Shown: positions 1-9,118, counted from the first letter of the stretch. The stretch: DNA of 64,000 bases from Pseudomonas defluvii (GCF_001695625.1 NZ_MBPN01000003.1:1-64000); one strand, 5' to 3'. The notes: generated by a model not told the origin, from the letters alone. Numbers and translations: made by a program.

Positions 1-789
1 CCGGCTGCATGGTCCAGCGGCTTGAGCAGGGTGAAGGTATACGCACCGGCGCTGGTGAGGCTGAAGGTGAACACGTCGACCACACCGGCTTTAGCCGTGA
101 GGGTGTTGCCCACGACGCTGTACACCAGTGCCACGCCGCCCGAGCTCAGTGCCGGCAAGCCGCTGGTGTCACTCGACAAGCCATAGCTCAGCGGCGTATC
201 GGCACCAGACTGGAAGATGCCGGTCACGCTGCCACTGGCGGTGGTCGCCTCGCCAGCAACGTCGCCGGTTCCGCCGGGGATGCCGTTGGTCAGGCCGTCT
301 TCGTCAACGGTGCCCGTGACAGGGGTGCCGGTTGCCGTTGGCGTGTCGTCGTCAACGGTGATAACCAGTTTTTCAGCGGCGGCGGTGACGGTGTCGCCAT
401 CCTTGTCGGTGGCTTGCAGCAAGCTACCCAGGTTGATGGTGATATCGTTTTCGTCATTGCCGGCTGCATGGTCCAGCGGTTTGAGCAGGGTGAAGGTGTA
501 CGCACCGGCGCTGGTGAGGCTGAAGGTGAACACGTCCACCACACCGGCCTTGGCCGTGAGGGTATTACCCACGACGCTGTACACCAGGGCGACGCCGCCG
601 GAAGTCAGCGCAGGCAAGCCGCTGGTGTCACTCGACAAGCCATAGCTCAGCGGCGTATCGGCGCCGGACTGGAAGATGCCGGTCACGCTGCCACTGGCGG
701 TGGTCGCCTCGCCAGCAACGTCGCCGGTCCCACCGGGGATGCCGTTGGTCAGGCCGTCTTCATCGACGGTGCCAGTCGCTGCGGTGCCG
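1..789 (-). repeat. Tandem 459-bp (153-codon) repeat units of the adhesin
   Basis: Bases 1 to about 330 align with bases 460 to about 789 at a constant offset of 459 bp with few differences; both contain the same ccggctgcatggtccagcgg-type run. The offset is exactly 153 codons, so the repeats stay in frame. This marks the beginning of a repeat array that continues past the left edge. Confidence 0.85.
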
Positions 790-2693
790 GTTGCCGTTGG
801 CCCATCGTCCTCGAAGATGATCTTGGAGCCGATTTCAGCGGTTGAAGTCACCGCTTGGCTCAGTGTGAAACCACCGATATCGAAATCGGCGTGGTTATTG
901 CCCTTGGCATCGACGGCTGCACCGTTCTCGATGAGTACACGGTTGTGATTCAGCGTTGTGGTGTATTCAATCTTGTAGCCGGCCTTGATGCCAGTGATGG
1001 TGGCAACGCCACCTGTAAAACTGATGGTAATGCTCGGATCATCCACTGATCCGTTTGAGTTCTCGATTACCGCCCCGGTACTCTTGTTGATGATGCGAAC
1101 ATTAGTGATTGCAACCGATGCATCACCTGCGTACCCGTTGACGAAGTTCACACCAGGTTCAGCCGCCGTGTTGAACGCGCTGATTTTTACGACGGCACTC
1201 TTGCCGCTCTGTAGCTGAACGACGTCGAAGCTGGCAGCCTTTGCATTGAACATGTTGGTGAAGTCGATGTTGGATTCGACATCTGCTTCGTTCTGGTCAA
1301 GGTTGGGAATGGTCACATTCTGCCTGGCACCCGTGACGAACGTAAAACGGATGCCCTCTTGTTCCACAATCATCTGATTGTTGGTGCCAAAGGTGGTTGG
1401 ACCACCCGCCTGACTGGTATTGATCGTGTCACCGGTGGTTATGTTGACGCCGCTTGACTGGTCCGCGGGGTCCTTTCCGGTCGCGATGATGGTGGGGTCT
1501 GTGATCCGCAAGACACCGCCATCGTTGACCACTGTCGGGTTCGCCGTGGTGAACATGAGGAAGAGGTTCTGGCCGGAGGGCGCATTGGCCAGGCTGAATG
1601 TCAGATCCTGACTGGCGCCGACGAAAACAATATTCGTGAGATCGATCGGGTCGTCAGGGTTGCTGGCGTCTGGATTCTTGAACGGTTCGTACTGCACGGT
1701 CCAGATTTTGCCGCCGGTGACCGGCGATCCGGTTTCTTGAATATAGGCAGCGAACACGATCTCACCGGCTGGGCCACCGGCGCGGCCCAGAACGATGTTG
1801 TTGTTGGTCTCATCCGTATAGAGAAGGATGTTGGTGCCATTGAGGGTATCCAGTCCGCTGTCCAAGCCATTGAGCGCCGCGCCAAGACTGTCGGTGAAGC
1901 TCACATCGGTAATGTTTGCTCCGGGCGTCGGGGTGATGGTGAACGCATCACTGCCGGTGTTGCCAGCAGCCCCGGTATAGCCACTCAAGGCAGCCCCCGT
2001 CGCGGTACCTGCCCCAAGTGTTGTCAAGCGTGCCGAGAAGATCGACGGCAGGGAGGCCACCAGAATGTCATTGTCGTTAGCATCTTCTGCAGGGCTTGGA
2101 GTGGCTGTGCTGTTCTGCAACCCGGCTGTTTCGTCCAGCGTCACATTCGCACCGGTCGCCACGATGCTCGGGCCGCTGTCCGTAAACGAGGTTGTCGCTA
2201 CGGCGTCGTCGCCGGTACCGAACACACCATCGCGGCCCGCAGCGCTGGCGGTGAGCAGAAACCTGGCATCTGCCGAGTCGTCGGGGTTTACGTACCACGA
2301 GGTGGTGACGCTGCCATTGACCTGGCCGTCGAGATCGCCGGTACCACCGTCGGTCACATACCAGGGGTCGTGCCCCTCGCCAGTATCGGTGTTGAGTACA
2401 TCGTCAGGCGTGCCCCACACGCTGTCTGCGCCAGCGTCGGTGACATGATCCACCTCGAGCTTCACGGTACTGCCGGCGGCGAATCCGCTGGCCGTGATGA
2501 TGGCTGTGCTGCCAGGAGCGTAGTCTTTCAGGTCGGTGGTGACCGTCGGAGCAGTCAGGGCGGCAGGATTGCTCAGGAATGTAAACGTCGTGCTGTCGCT
2601 CGCTTTGAAACCTTGAGTGAAGGGCGAAAGATCTGCACCGGTGTAACCGGCTATGTCGTTCTTCAGGGATGAGCTTTTTTTGTAAATAGTCAT
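1..2693 (-). CDS. Giant T1SS-type repeat adhesin, N-terminal part (runs off left edge)
   Basis: The frame is open without a stop from an ATG at 2693 to the window edge, about 897 residues, preceded by GGAG at good spacing. The N-terminus (MTIYKKSSSLKNDIAGYTG) has no Sec signal, as expected for type I secreted adhesins. About 600 residues of Thr/Asp/Gly-rich beta-type sequence follow. From about residue 620 onward there are 153-residue repeats beginning near DEDGLTNGIPGGTGD, resembling the T1SS-143/DUF5801 repeats of large RTX-like surface proteins. The role would be biofilm or surface adhesion. The C-terminal secretion signal lies outside the window. I see no LapG-type TAAG/PAAG cleavage motif in the visible N-terminus. 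Plus-strand open frames here are shadows of this repeat-rich gene. Confidence 0.85.
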   Translation of the reverse strand, partial: MTIYKKSSSLKNDIAGYTGADLSPFTQGFKASDSTTFTFLSNPAALTAPTVTTDLKDYAPGSTAIITASGFAAGSTVKLEVDHVTDAGADSVWGTPDDVLNTDTGEGHDPWYVTDGGTGDLDGQVNGSVTTSWYVNPDDSADARFLLTASAAGRDGVFGTGDDAVATTSFTDSGPSIVATGANVTLDETAGLQNSTATPSPAEDANDNDILVASLPSIFSARLTTLGAGTATGAALSGYTGAAGNTGSDAFTITPTPGANITDVSFTDSLGAALNGLDSGLDTLNGTNILLYTDETNNNIVLGRAGGPAGEIVFAAYIQETGSPVTGGKIWTVQYEPFKNPDASNPDDPIDLTNIVFVGASQDLTFSLANAPSGQNLFLMFTTANPTVVNDGGVLRITDPTIIATGKDPADQSSGVNITTGDTINTSQAGGPTTFGTNNQMIVEQEGIRFTFVTGARQNVTIPNLDQNEADVESNIDFTNMFNAKAASFDVVQLQSGKSAVVKISAFNTAAEPGVNFVNGYAGDASVAITNVRIINKSTGAVIENSNGSVDDPSITISFTGGVATITGIKAGYKIEYTTTLNHNRVLIENGAAVDAKGNNHADFDIGGFTLSQAVTSTAEIGSKIIFEDDGPTATGTAATGTVDEDGLTNGIPGGTGDVAGEATTASGSVTGIFQSGADTPLSYGLSSDTSGLPALTSGGVALVYSVVGNTLTAKAGVVDVFTFSLTSAGAYTFTLLKPLDHAAGNDENDITINLGSLLQATDKDGDTVTAAAEKLVITVDDDTPTATGTPVTGTVDEDGLTNGIPGGTGDVAGEATTASGSVTGIFQSGADTPLSYGLSSDTSGLPALSSGGVALVYSVVGNTLTAKAGVVDVFTFSLTSAGAYTFTLLKPLDHAA

Positions 2694-2924
2694 GACTTTC
2701 TCCAGACAGTTTTCAGTCTTCAAGACCTGACCGCAGCCCCTTTCTGCTACATGCCACCACTATGTAAAAGCGCCAGTGATTGCGCATTGGCCGATACTCC
2801 TAGGCGCGCTGGGAGTTTCGGACTACTTGGGGAAGGGGAAACGGGATAACGCACAGGGATGGCGGTCGCGCGGCGCTGACTGCCCGTTCAGGTGGTCGAG
2901 TGCGTTCTTCTGGCACGGTAGAGC

Positions 2925-2960
2925 GTTGATCAACTGTCCATGCACGAACAGTTGATCAAC
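2925..2960. promoter_or_regulatory. Paired GTTGATCAAC palindromes (operator or enhancer candidate)
   Basis: GTTGATCAAC is itself a perfect 10-bp palindrome and occurs at 2925-2934 and 2951-2960, centres 26 bp apart. The two copies extend into a perfect 13-bp inverted repeat (GTTGATCAACTGT and its complement) around a 10-bp loop. No T-tract follows, so a terminator is unlikely. The site lies between the adhesin (starting 2693, minus) and the ABC operon (starting 3176, plus), about 77-112 bp upstream of the sigma54-like promoter at 3037, a usual distance for an enhancer-binding protein. Confidence 0.55.
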
Positions 2961-3036
2961 AGGCTGTCGCCACGCAGGCACGAGTCGGTGGCATTGTTTT
3001 AAATCTAAGTATCTGAAAATAAACAGAATTAATCTG

Positions 3037-3054
3037 TTGGCACGGATCCTGTTA
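3037..3054 (+). promoter_or_regulatory. Sigma54-like -24/-12 promoter before the ABC operon
   Basis: TTGGCACGGATCCTGTTA fits the -24 block (TTGGCACG) perfectly. Ten bases separate GG from GT where the -12 consensus has GC. It lies 122 bp before the first gene of the operon and overlaps at its 5' edge an imperfect dyad ACAGA-ATTAA-TCTGT (3023-3037). Apart from this and the dyad at 2925, I see nothing else in the 480-bp gap. Confidence 0.45.
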
Positions 3055-3175
3055 AGTAGCTTGAAAGCGCACCTGAGAGTGGTGCGAAGCTGAGTAGACA
3101 GGAGCAGCCCAGTGCCACGTGAAATGCAGTTGAGCATCGTTGAGATGAGCGGTCTGGGCCTTCCAGGAGTGGCCT

Positions 3176-4135
3176 ATGAAGGTCCATGAGCTGAACACCC
3201 GGCCGCTTGATGTGGTGCCGGACTTTGCCCTGTCGGCGCTGCGTCGCTGGGCCAGGGAAAAGCCGTTGCAGATCGCCCTGCGTCACCGTCGCCAAGGCAC
3301 TTGGAAGGCGTGGCGCTGGATCGATGTGTTGCGTGAAGTCGAACGGTGCGCTGCCGGCCTGCGTCAGCAGGGCTTTGTGCCTGAAGCACGGCTGGTGTTG
3401 TGCGGTGCGATTGAGCCGTCCCTGCTGATCCTGGCAATCGCGGCCCACAGCCTGGGTGGATACAGCGCAGTCATCAGCCCGCAGAGCCGTGGCGAGGTGT
3501 TGCAGCGGCAGTTGCGTCTGCTACGACCGGATTTTGCCTTCGTGCAGCGCCGCGAGACCGTTGCTCACTGGCGTCTGGCCGGGCTTGACCCGCTGGCGCC
3601 ACTGCGACTGTTCTGCGCCCAGGTCAGCACTGCACCGCAGGGCGCGTTTCAGGTATTGCCCTTGGCGACGCTGTTTAGCGGTGAGCCGTTGTATCACGCT
3701 CGACAAGGGTGGGCTCGGGCCGCGCATGATGAGGTGGTCTGGGTTGATGAAGGCACGGAGTGGGCCCAGGGCCTGGCTCATGTGCTAAGCCGCTGGCTGG
3801 AACGTGGCGAAGGTTTTGCCTTTCCGGAAACCCGTGAAACGGCGAGCCGCGACCGCCGTGAAATCGCCCCGACTGCACTGCTGTTGTCTGCTCAGCGTGC
3901 ACAGACACTGGCTGAGGAAATCGAGGCACGGCTGGCACCTCAAGGCAGTTGGCGCCGCCGCCTGTGCGACTGGACCCTGGCGGATCCGCGGCGTGGCTTG
4001 CGTCGCTGGATCAAGTCGCGGGTGCGCCATTTGCTCGGTTTCCAGCGAGTGGCCCACATTGAACACCCGGCCAATGCCGAGCGTGCGCCTGGCCGGCTGT
4101 TGTGGCTGCACGAGGACCTGGAGCGTGTCGCATGA
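3176..4135 (+). CDS. Degenerate AMP-binding (acyl-CoA ligase-like) protein heading an ABC importer operon
   Basis: This 319-residue protein begins at an ATG preceded by GGAG. Residues 1 to about 125 (DFALSALRRWAREKPLQIAL, W-x-D, AAGLRQQGF, GGYSAVISPQ) resemble the N-terminal lobe of ANL adenylating enzymes such as long-chain acyl-CoA ligases, which are often encoded with branched-chain-type ABC importers. The hallmark P-loop-like Ser/Thr/Gly motif and the later adenylation motifs are missing, and the length is about half that of a functional ligase. Catalysis is therefore unlikely. The stop overlaps the next start (ATGA), so translation is probably coupled. The actual role is unknown. Confidence 0.6.
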   Translation: MKVHELNTRPLDVVPDFALSALRRWAREKPLQIALRHRRQGTWKAWRWIDVLREVERCAAGLRQQGFVPEARLVLCGAIEPSLLILAIAAHSLGGYSAVISPQSRGEVLQRQLRLLRPDFAFVQRRETVAHWRLAGLDPLAPLRLFCAQVSTAPQGAFQVLPLATLFSGEPLYHARQGWARAAHDEVVWVDEGTEWAQGLAHVLSRWLERGEGFAFPETRETASRDRREIAPTALLLSAQRAQTLAEEIEARLAPQGSWRRRLCDWTLADPRRGLRRWIKSRVRHLLGFQRVAHIEHPANAERAPGRLLWLHEDLERVA

Positions 4136-4899
4136 GTACGCTTCTTGAAGTCCGCAACATCTCCCTGTCATTCAAAGGCGTGAAGGCCATCAACGACCTG
4201 TCGTTCGCCGTGCACCGTGGCGAAATCTGCGCGTTGATCGGCCCCAACGGCGCGGGCAAGAGCTCGCTGTTGAACATCCTCAACGGTGTCTACCGTGCCG
4301 ATGCCGGCGAGCTGGTGTTCGATGCCGAGCGCCTGCAGCGCCCGCATCCCCTGACGGCAGCGCGCCTGGGCATCGGCCGCACATTCCAGAACAACGCGCT
4401 GTTCAAGAACATGAGCGTGCTGGACAACCTGCTCACCGGCCTGTCGCGTTTCCAGCGCAGCTTTTTTCTCGAGCAGGCGCTGGGCTTGCCACGGGCCCGG
4501 CGCGAGGCGCGGGTGTTCGCCGAACGTGCCGAGCAGGTGTTGGAGTTCCTGGAGTTGCAGCCCTGGCGCGACGTTGCGGTGGGCAGCCTGGCATATGGCC
4601 TGCAAAAGCGCGTCGAGCTGGGCCGCGCCCTGATCGCCCAGCCAACGCTATTACTGCTCGACGAACCCATGGCCGGCATGAATGCCGAGGAAAAACAGGA
4701 AATGAGCCGCTTCATTGCCGACATCAACCGCGACCTGGGCACCACAGTGATTCTGATTGAGCATGACATCAAGGTGGTCATGGACCTCTGCGCCCACGTC
4801 GTGGTGCTCGACTACGGGCGCAAAGTCGGTGATGGCACGCCCGCTGAAGTGCAGGCCAATCCTGACGTAATCGCTGCCTACCTGGGGACCGTGCACTGA
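4132..4899 (+). CDS. Branched-chain-type ABC importer ATPase, LivG-like
   Basis: This 255-residue cytoplasmic ATPase powers import of an unidentified substrate. It has Walker A (GPNGAGKSS, about residue 38), a LivG-style signature region (LAYGLQKRVELGRAL), Walker B (LLLLDEPMAGMN) and a switch His (LIEHDIKVVM). The start chosen is the ATG overlapping the upstream stop; a longer open frame upstream reads back into the previous gene. It overlaps the following permease by the stop/start TGATG. Together with 4899-9118 it forms a full five-component HAAT-type transporter. Confidence 0.9.
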   Translation: MSTLLEVRNISLSFKGVKAINDLSFAVHRGEICALIGPNGAGKSSLLNILNGVYRADAGELVFDAERLQRPHPLTAARLGIGRTFQNNALFKNMSVLDNLLTGLSRFQRSFFLEQALGLPRARREARVFAERAEQVLEFLELQPWRDVAVGSLAYGLQKRVELGRALIAQPTLLLLDEPMAGMNAEEKQEMSRFIADINRDLGTTVILIEHDIKVVMDLCAHVVVLDYGRKVGDGTPAEVQANPDVIAAYLGTVH

Positions 4900-5786
4900 T
4901 GAATTTCTTCTTGGAAACCCTGATCGGTGGCTTGCTCGCCGGCACCATGTACTCGCTGGTAGCGATCGGTTTTGTGCTGATCTACAAGGCCAGTGGCGTG
5001 TTCAACTTCGCCCAGGGCGCAATGCTGCTGTTTGCTGCGTTGACCTTTGTCAGCCTGCACGAGCAGGGCGTGCCCTTCGTGCTGGCGCTGGCCCTGACCC
5101 TGGTAGTGATGATCATCGGCGCGCTGCTGATCGAACGCCTGGTGCTGCGGCCATTGGTCAACCGCTCGCAGATCACCCTGTTCATGGCCACCCTCGGCCT
5201 GTCCTTCATCGTCGAAGGGCTGGCGCAAGGGCTGATGGGCGCCCAGGTACGGGCGCTGGACCTGGGCATCGAGGATATCCCGTTGTTCGTGGGCGAGGTC
5301 ATGATCAGCCAGTTCGACCTGGTTGCTGCCGCGGTTGCCGCAGTACTGGTCGCGCTGCTGGCGTTGCTGTTCAACCGCACGCGAATCGGTATAGCCCTGC
5401 GTGCGGTGGCGGACGATACCCGCGCGGCCTTGTCCATTGGCATCAACCTCAACCTCAACCGCATCTGGCAGATTGTCTGGGCCGTGGCCGGGATGGTCGG
5501 GCTGGTGGCCGGCTTGTTGTGGGGGGCGCGTCAGGGTGTGCAGTTCTCGCTGTCTCTGGTGGTGCTCAAGGCCTTGCCGGTACTGATCATCGGCGGTTTC
5601 ACCTCGATTGGCGGAGCCATCGTCGGCGGGCTGATTGTCGGTGCTGCCGAGAACCTCGCCGAGGCCTATATCGGCCCGCTGATTGGCGGTGGCATCACCC
5701 CTTGGTTCGCCTACTTCCTCGCCCTGGTATTCCTCTATATCCGCCCGGCCGGCCTGTTTGGCGACCGTGCCATCGAACGAGTGTGA
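4899..5786 (+). CDS. Branched-chain-type ABC permease, LivH-like
   Basis: An inner-membrane permease of 295 residues with about eight hydrophobic segments. It has typical LivH features: GTMYSLVAIGFVLIYKASGV near the N-terminus, FNRTRIGIALRAVADD in the cytoplasmic loop and GGFTSIGGAIVGGLIVG near the C-terminus. Its ATG overlaps the stop of the ATPase gene. It should pair with the LivM-like permease encoded next. The substrate is unknown. Confidence 0.9.
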   Translation: MNFFLETLIGGLLAGTMYSLVAIGFVLIYKASGVFNFAQGAMLLFAALTFVSLHEQGVPFVLALALTLVVMIIGALLIERLVLRPLVNRSQITLFMATLGLSFIVEGLAQGLMGAQVRALDLGIEDIPLFVGEVMISQFDLVAAAVAAVLVALLALLFNRTRIGIALRAVADDTRAALSIGINLNLNRIWQIVWAVAGMVGLVAGLLWGARQGVQFSLSLVVLKALPVLIIGGFTSIGGAIVGGLIVGAAENLAEAYIGPLIGGGITPWFAYFLALVFLYIRPAGLFGDRAIERV

Positions 5787-5790
5787 TCAT

Positions 5791-6855
5791 ATGACCACGA
5801 CTACTGCGCGCCTCACCGCCAGCTTTGATGATGCGCCCCTGACCCTGGTACGTCGGCGCTGGCCCCTGGGCCTGGCGCTCCTGCTGCTGGTGGCCTTCGT
5901 GGCCTTGCCGCTGCTGGGCGATGACTACTGGCTCAATGCAATCCTGATCCCGTTCCTGGTGCTGTCGCTGGCCGGCCTGGGCTTGAACCTGCTGACCGGC
6001 TACACCGGCCAGACGTCGGTCGGCGCTGCGGGTTTCATGGCGGTCGGCGCCTTTGCCACCTATGGCCTGTTGCTGCGAGTGCCGGGTATCCCGCTGCCGT
6101 TGGCGTTGGTGGGCGGCGGGTTGATTGCCGCGTTCCTCGGCATGCTGTTCGGTATCCCCAGCGCAAGAATCAAGGGCTTCTACCTGATGGTCACCACACT
6201 TGCCGCACAGTTTTTCATTGAGTGGGTGTTTGCCAAGTTTCCCTGGTTCTACAACTATGCGTCGTCCGGCACCATCAGTGCGCCGCGCCTGGAACTGTTC
6301 GGCTACAGCCTGGCCTCACCGGTCGGCCGCTACCTGCTGACCTTGAGCTGTGTGGTGCTACTGACCTGGGTTGCGGTAAACCTGGTGCGCAGCCAGATCG
6401 GCCGCAACTGGATGGCGATCCGGGACATGGACACGGCCGCGGCAGTGATCGGCATCCCGGTGGACCGCTACAAGCGTCTGGCGTTTGCGGTCAGTTCGTT
6501 CTACCTGGGCATTGCCGGTGCGCTCTGGGCGTTCGCCTACCTGGGGACGGCCAGCGCCGGCAGCTTTGATATCAACCGCTCGTTCCAGATCCTGTTCATC
6601 ATCATTATCGGCGGCATGGGCAGCATTGCTGGCAACTTCGTCGGTGCCGCGTTCATCAGCCTGATGCCGATCTTTCTCAACCACGCCGGGCAGTGGTTGT
6701 TCAGCGGCAATGTCGATGCCGGTCAGTTGCAGAACCTGCAGAAAATCATCTTTGGCACGCTGATCATCGTGTTCCTGATCAAGGAACCGGAAGGGCTGGT
6801 ACGCCTGTTCGGCAACCTGCGCGACCGGCTCCGGACCTGGCCACTGCGTTTCTAG
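5791..6855 (+). CDS. Branched-chain-type ABC permease, LivM-like
   Basis: The 354-residue second permease starts at the ATG at 5791 (MTTTTARLTASFDD), four bases after the previous stop. The open frame extends upstream but overlaps the LivH-like gene. Motifs include GLNLLTGYTGQTSVGAAGFMA, the loop QIGRNWMAIRDMDTAAAVIG and IIIIGGMGSIAGNFVGAAFI, all typical of LivM. It completes the membrane channel. Confidence 0.9.
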   Translation: MTTTTARLTASFDDAPLTLVRRRWPLGLALLLLVAFVALPLLGDDYWLNAILIPFLVLSLAGLGLNLLTGYTGQTSVGAAGFMAVGAFATYGLLLRVPGIPLPLALVGGGLIAAFLGMLFGIPSARIKGFYLMVTTLAAQFFIEWVFAKFPWFYNYASSGTISAPRLELFGYSLASPVGRYLLTLSCVVLLTWVAVNLVRSQIGRNWMAIRDMDTAAAVIGIPVDRYKRLAFAVSSFYLGIAGALWAFAYLGTASAGSFDINRSFQILFIIIIGGMGSIAGNFVGAAFISLMPIFLNHAGQWLFSGNVDAGQLQNLQKIIFGTLIIVFLIKEPEGLVRLFGNLRDRLRTWPLRF

Positions 6856-6933
6856 CGCGATCAAGATTTCCATGCACCTTGACCCGACCACGGGAGGGGA
6901 CGAACCACACTCCATCTCAAAGAAGTGAACGAC

Positions 6934-8274
6934 ATGCGTAACCCCCTCCAGCGTACCCTCATCAGCGCCTTGTTTGCGCTTGGCTTCCAGTCCCTGCTGC
7001 CCGCGGTGGCGCAGGCCGCCAGCAATGAACAGTTTGTGCCCATGGCCACCTACCGGGTCGGCGCCTATGCCTCCAGTGGCATCCCGTGGTGGGCTGGCGA
7101 GATTGACTATTTTCGCTACATCAACGAAGTCGAGGGCGGCATCAATGGCGTCAAGCTGGTCTGGCAGGAGTGCGAGACCGAGTGGAGCGTTGATCGCATC
7201 GTCGAGTGCTACGAGCGCTACAAGGGTGGCTTGAACGGCGCACCGACCGCGTTTTTCTTCACCCACAGTACGCCGGGCTCGTATGCGTTGATGGAGAAGG
7301 GGGCGGCTGACCGGATCCCGCTGATCGATGGTGCGGGCGGGCGTACCGAGTCCACCGACGGCAGCGTGTTCCCCTACGCGTTCCCGCTGTTGCTCAATTA
7401 CTACGGCCAGGCGTCGGTGGGTATCAACTACATCGCCCAGCGCGAAGGCGGGTTCGACAAACTCAAGGGCAAGAAGATCGTGACCGTGTACCACGACTCT
7501 GCCTATGGCCGCGAAACCCAGGCGCCGATGGCGTTGCTGGCGCAGAAGTACGGCTTTGAAAACATCCAGATCCCGGTGGCCGATCCGGGTAACGAACAGT
7601 CCGCGCAGTGGCGCCAGGTGCGCCAGATCAAGCCGGACTGGGTGTTTCTGCGTACCTGGGGCGTATCCACGCCGGTCGGTATCAAGACCGCAGCACGCTT
7701 TGGCATTGCGGTCGATCGCATCATCGGTGACGTCTGGGCCGGTTCCGAGGCTGACGTGATTCCGGCCGGCACCGCGGCCAAGGGCTACCAGGCGCTGGCA
7801 CCGTTCCCCGGTGGCGCGGAGTTCGAGATTCACAAACGCCTCAAGCAGTACATCCTCGACACCGGCAAGAGCGATCTCAAGGACCCCGCCTACTTCGGCA
7901 AGGTGTACTACAACGTCGGCTTGATCAACGCGGCCATCGCGGTAGAGGCGATACGCGCCGGGCAGAAAAAATTCGGCAACCGCCCACTCAATGGTGAAGA
8001 GGGGCGCTGGGGCCTGGAGCACCTGAACCTCGACGATGCACGCCTCAAGGAGATCGGGTTTCTGGGCCTCATGCAGCCGCTCAAACTGTCGTGTGATGAC
8101 CATGAGGGCGGCGGTGCAGCCAAGGTACAGCAGTGGGACGGCAAGCAGTGGAACCTGATCACCGACTGGGTTCAGGCCGACCGTACGACCTTGCGCCCGC
8201 TGATCGATGCCAAGTCTGCCGAGTACGCCAAAGAAAAAGGTGTTCAAGCACGCGATTGCGCGGCTGAGCAGTAA
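6934..8274 (+). CDS. Periplasmic substrate-binding protein, Leu/Ile/Val-type family
   Basis: A 446-residue solute-binding protein with a signal peptide at residues 1 to about 28 ending in AVAQA. I chose the ATG at 6934, where AAAGAAG lies at suitable distance; an in-frame GTG at 6925 would add three residues. The body has the type I periplasmic fold pattern, with GGINGVKLVWQECETEW, KKIVTVYHDSAYGRE and KPDWVFLRTWGVSTP. It is longer than LivK (about 350 residues), matching the subgroup found in operons with acyl-CoA ligase homologues. Its position between the LivM-like and LivF-like genes is typical. The ligand is unknown and may be aromatic or carboxylic. Confidence 0.88.
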   Translation: MRNPLQRTLISALFALGFQSLLPAVAQAASNEQFVPMATYRVGAYASSGIPWWAGEIDYFRYINEVEGGINGVKLVWQECETEWSVDRIVECYERYKGGLNGAPTAFFFTHSTPGSYALMEKGAADRIPLIDGAGGRTESTDGSVFPYAFPLLLNYYGQASVGINYIAQREGGFDKLKGKKIVTVYHDSAYGRETQAPMALLAQKYGFENIQIPVADPGNEQSAQWRQVRQIKPDWVFLRTWGVSTPVGIKTAARFGIAVDRIIGDVWAGSEADVIPAGTAAKGYQALAPFPGGAEFEIHKRLKQYILDTGKSDLKDPAYFGKVYYNVGLINAAIAVEAIRAGQKKFGNRPLNGEEGRWGLEHLNLDDARLKEIGFLGLMQPLKLSCDDHEGGGAAKVQQWDGKQWNLITDWVQADRTTLRPLIDAKSAEYAKEKGVQARDCAAEQ

Positions 8275-8341
8275 GTGATGCCTGCCCTGCGTACCGCGAT
8301 CCTGAACGGTGCGCCCTGAGCTTAGTAGAAGGTGCGTATAG

Positions 8342-9118
8342 ATGAATACAGTAACCCGTCCTGCTGTCGAGCGTGCCGAGCTGCTCGCGGTCGAGGACAT
8401 CGAAGTGGTCTATGACGGCGCCATCCTCGCGGTTGTCGGCGTTTCCCTGCGGATCGAGGAGGGCGGTATTGTCGCCCTGCTGGGGGCCAACGGTGCAGGT
8501 AAAAGCACCACGCTCAAGGCTATTTCCGGCCTGGTCCAGGCCGATCGCGCGCGGGTTACCCGCGGCCAGATCCGCTTTCGCGGGCAGGACACCGCAGGCG
8601 TCGCGGCCAATGTGCTGGCACGCCAGGGCATTGTCCATGTGCTGGAGGGGCGTCATGTGTTTGCCCATCTCACCATCGAGGAAAACCTGCGCAGTGGCGG
8701 CTTTTTGCGCAACCCCTCCAGGCGTGAGCTGGAGCAGGACCTGGAGCGGATCTACACCTGGTTTCCGCGGTTGAAGACCAAGCGCAAGACCCAGGCGGGG
8801 CTGACCTCGGGCGGCGAACAGCAGATGCTGGCCATTGGGCGTGCGCTGATGACCCGGCCCTCCCTGGTGTTGCTTGATGAACCGTCCATGGGCCTGGCAC
8901 CGATCATCGTCGAGGAAATTTTCGACATCGTTGCCCAGCTCAATGCTCAGGAAGGCGTGAGCTTTCTGGTGGCCGAGCAGAACATCAATGTTGCGCTGCG
9001 TCACGCCAGTTATGCCTACATTCTGGAGAACGGCCGGGTGGTGGGTGAGGGCGCCGCCAGTGAGTTGGCCGACCGCGAAGACATCCAGCATTTCTACCTC
9101 GGTGGCAAGGCCGACTGA
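8342..9118 (+). CDS. Branched-chain-type ABC importer ATPase, LivF-like
   Basis: A 258-residue ATPase with Walker A (GANGAGKST), signature region TSGGEQQMLAIGRALM, Walker B (LVLLDEPSMGLAP) and the LivF-type switch VAEQNINVAL. It is the second ATPase of the importer and the last gene of the unit. A hairpin 30 bp after its stop probably ends the transcript. The 67-bp gap before it contains no obvious promoter. Confidence 0.9.
   Translation: MNTVTRPAVERAELLAVEDIEVVYDGAILAVVGVSLRIEEGGIVALLGANGAGKSTTLKAISGLVQADRARVTRGQIRFRGQDTAGVAANVLARQGIVHVLEGRHVFAHLTIEENLRSGGFLRNPSRRELEQDLERIYTWFPRLKTKRKTQAGLTSGGEQQMLAIGRALMTRPSLVLLDEPSMGLAPIIVEEIFDIVAQLNAQEGVSFLVAEQNINVALRHASYAYILENGRVVGEGAASELADREDIQHFYLGGKAD

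Noticed and set aside
9-2672. Several long plus-strand frames (for example 9-845 and 1737-2672)
   Set aside because: They are antisense to the open minus-strand adhesin, whose protein has clear repeats; the plus-strand products are low-complexity and unlike any family.
2911-2930. tggcacggtagagcg as a sigma54 promoter
   Set aside because: GG and GC are nine rather than ten bases apart, which normally abolishes recognition.
6358-8400. A 680-residue minus-strand frame
   Set aside because: It lies opposite three well-supported transporter genes and its product has no recognisable motif; long antisense frames are common in GC-rich DNA.
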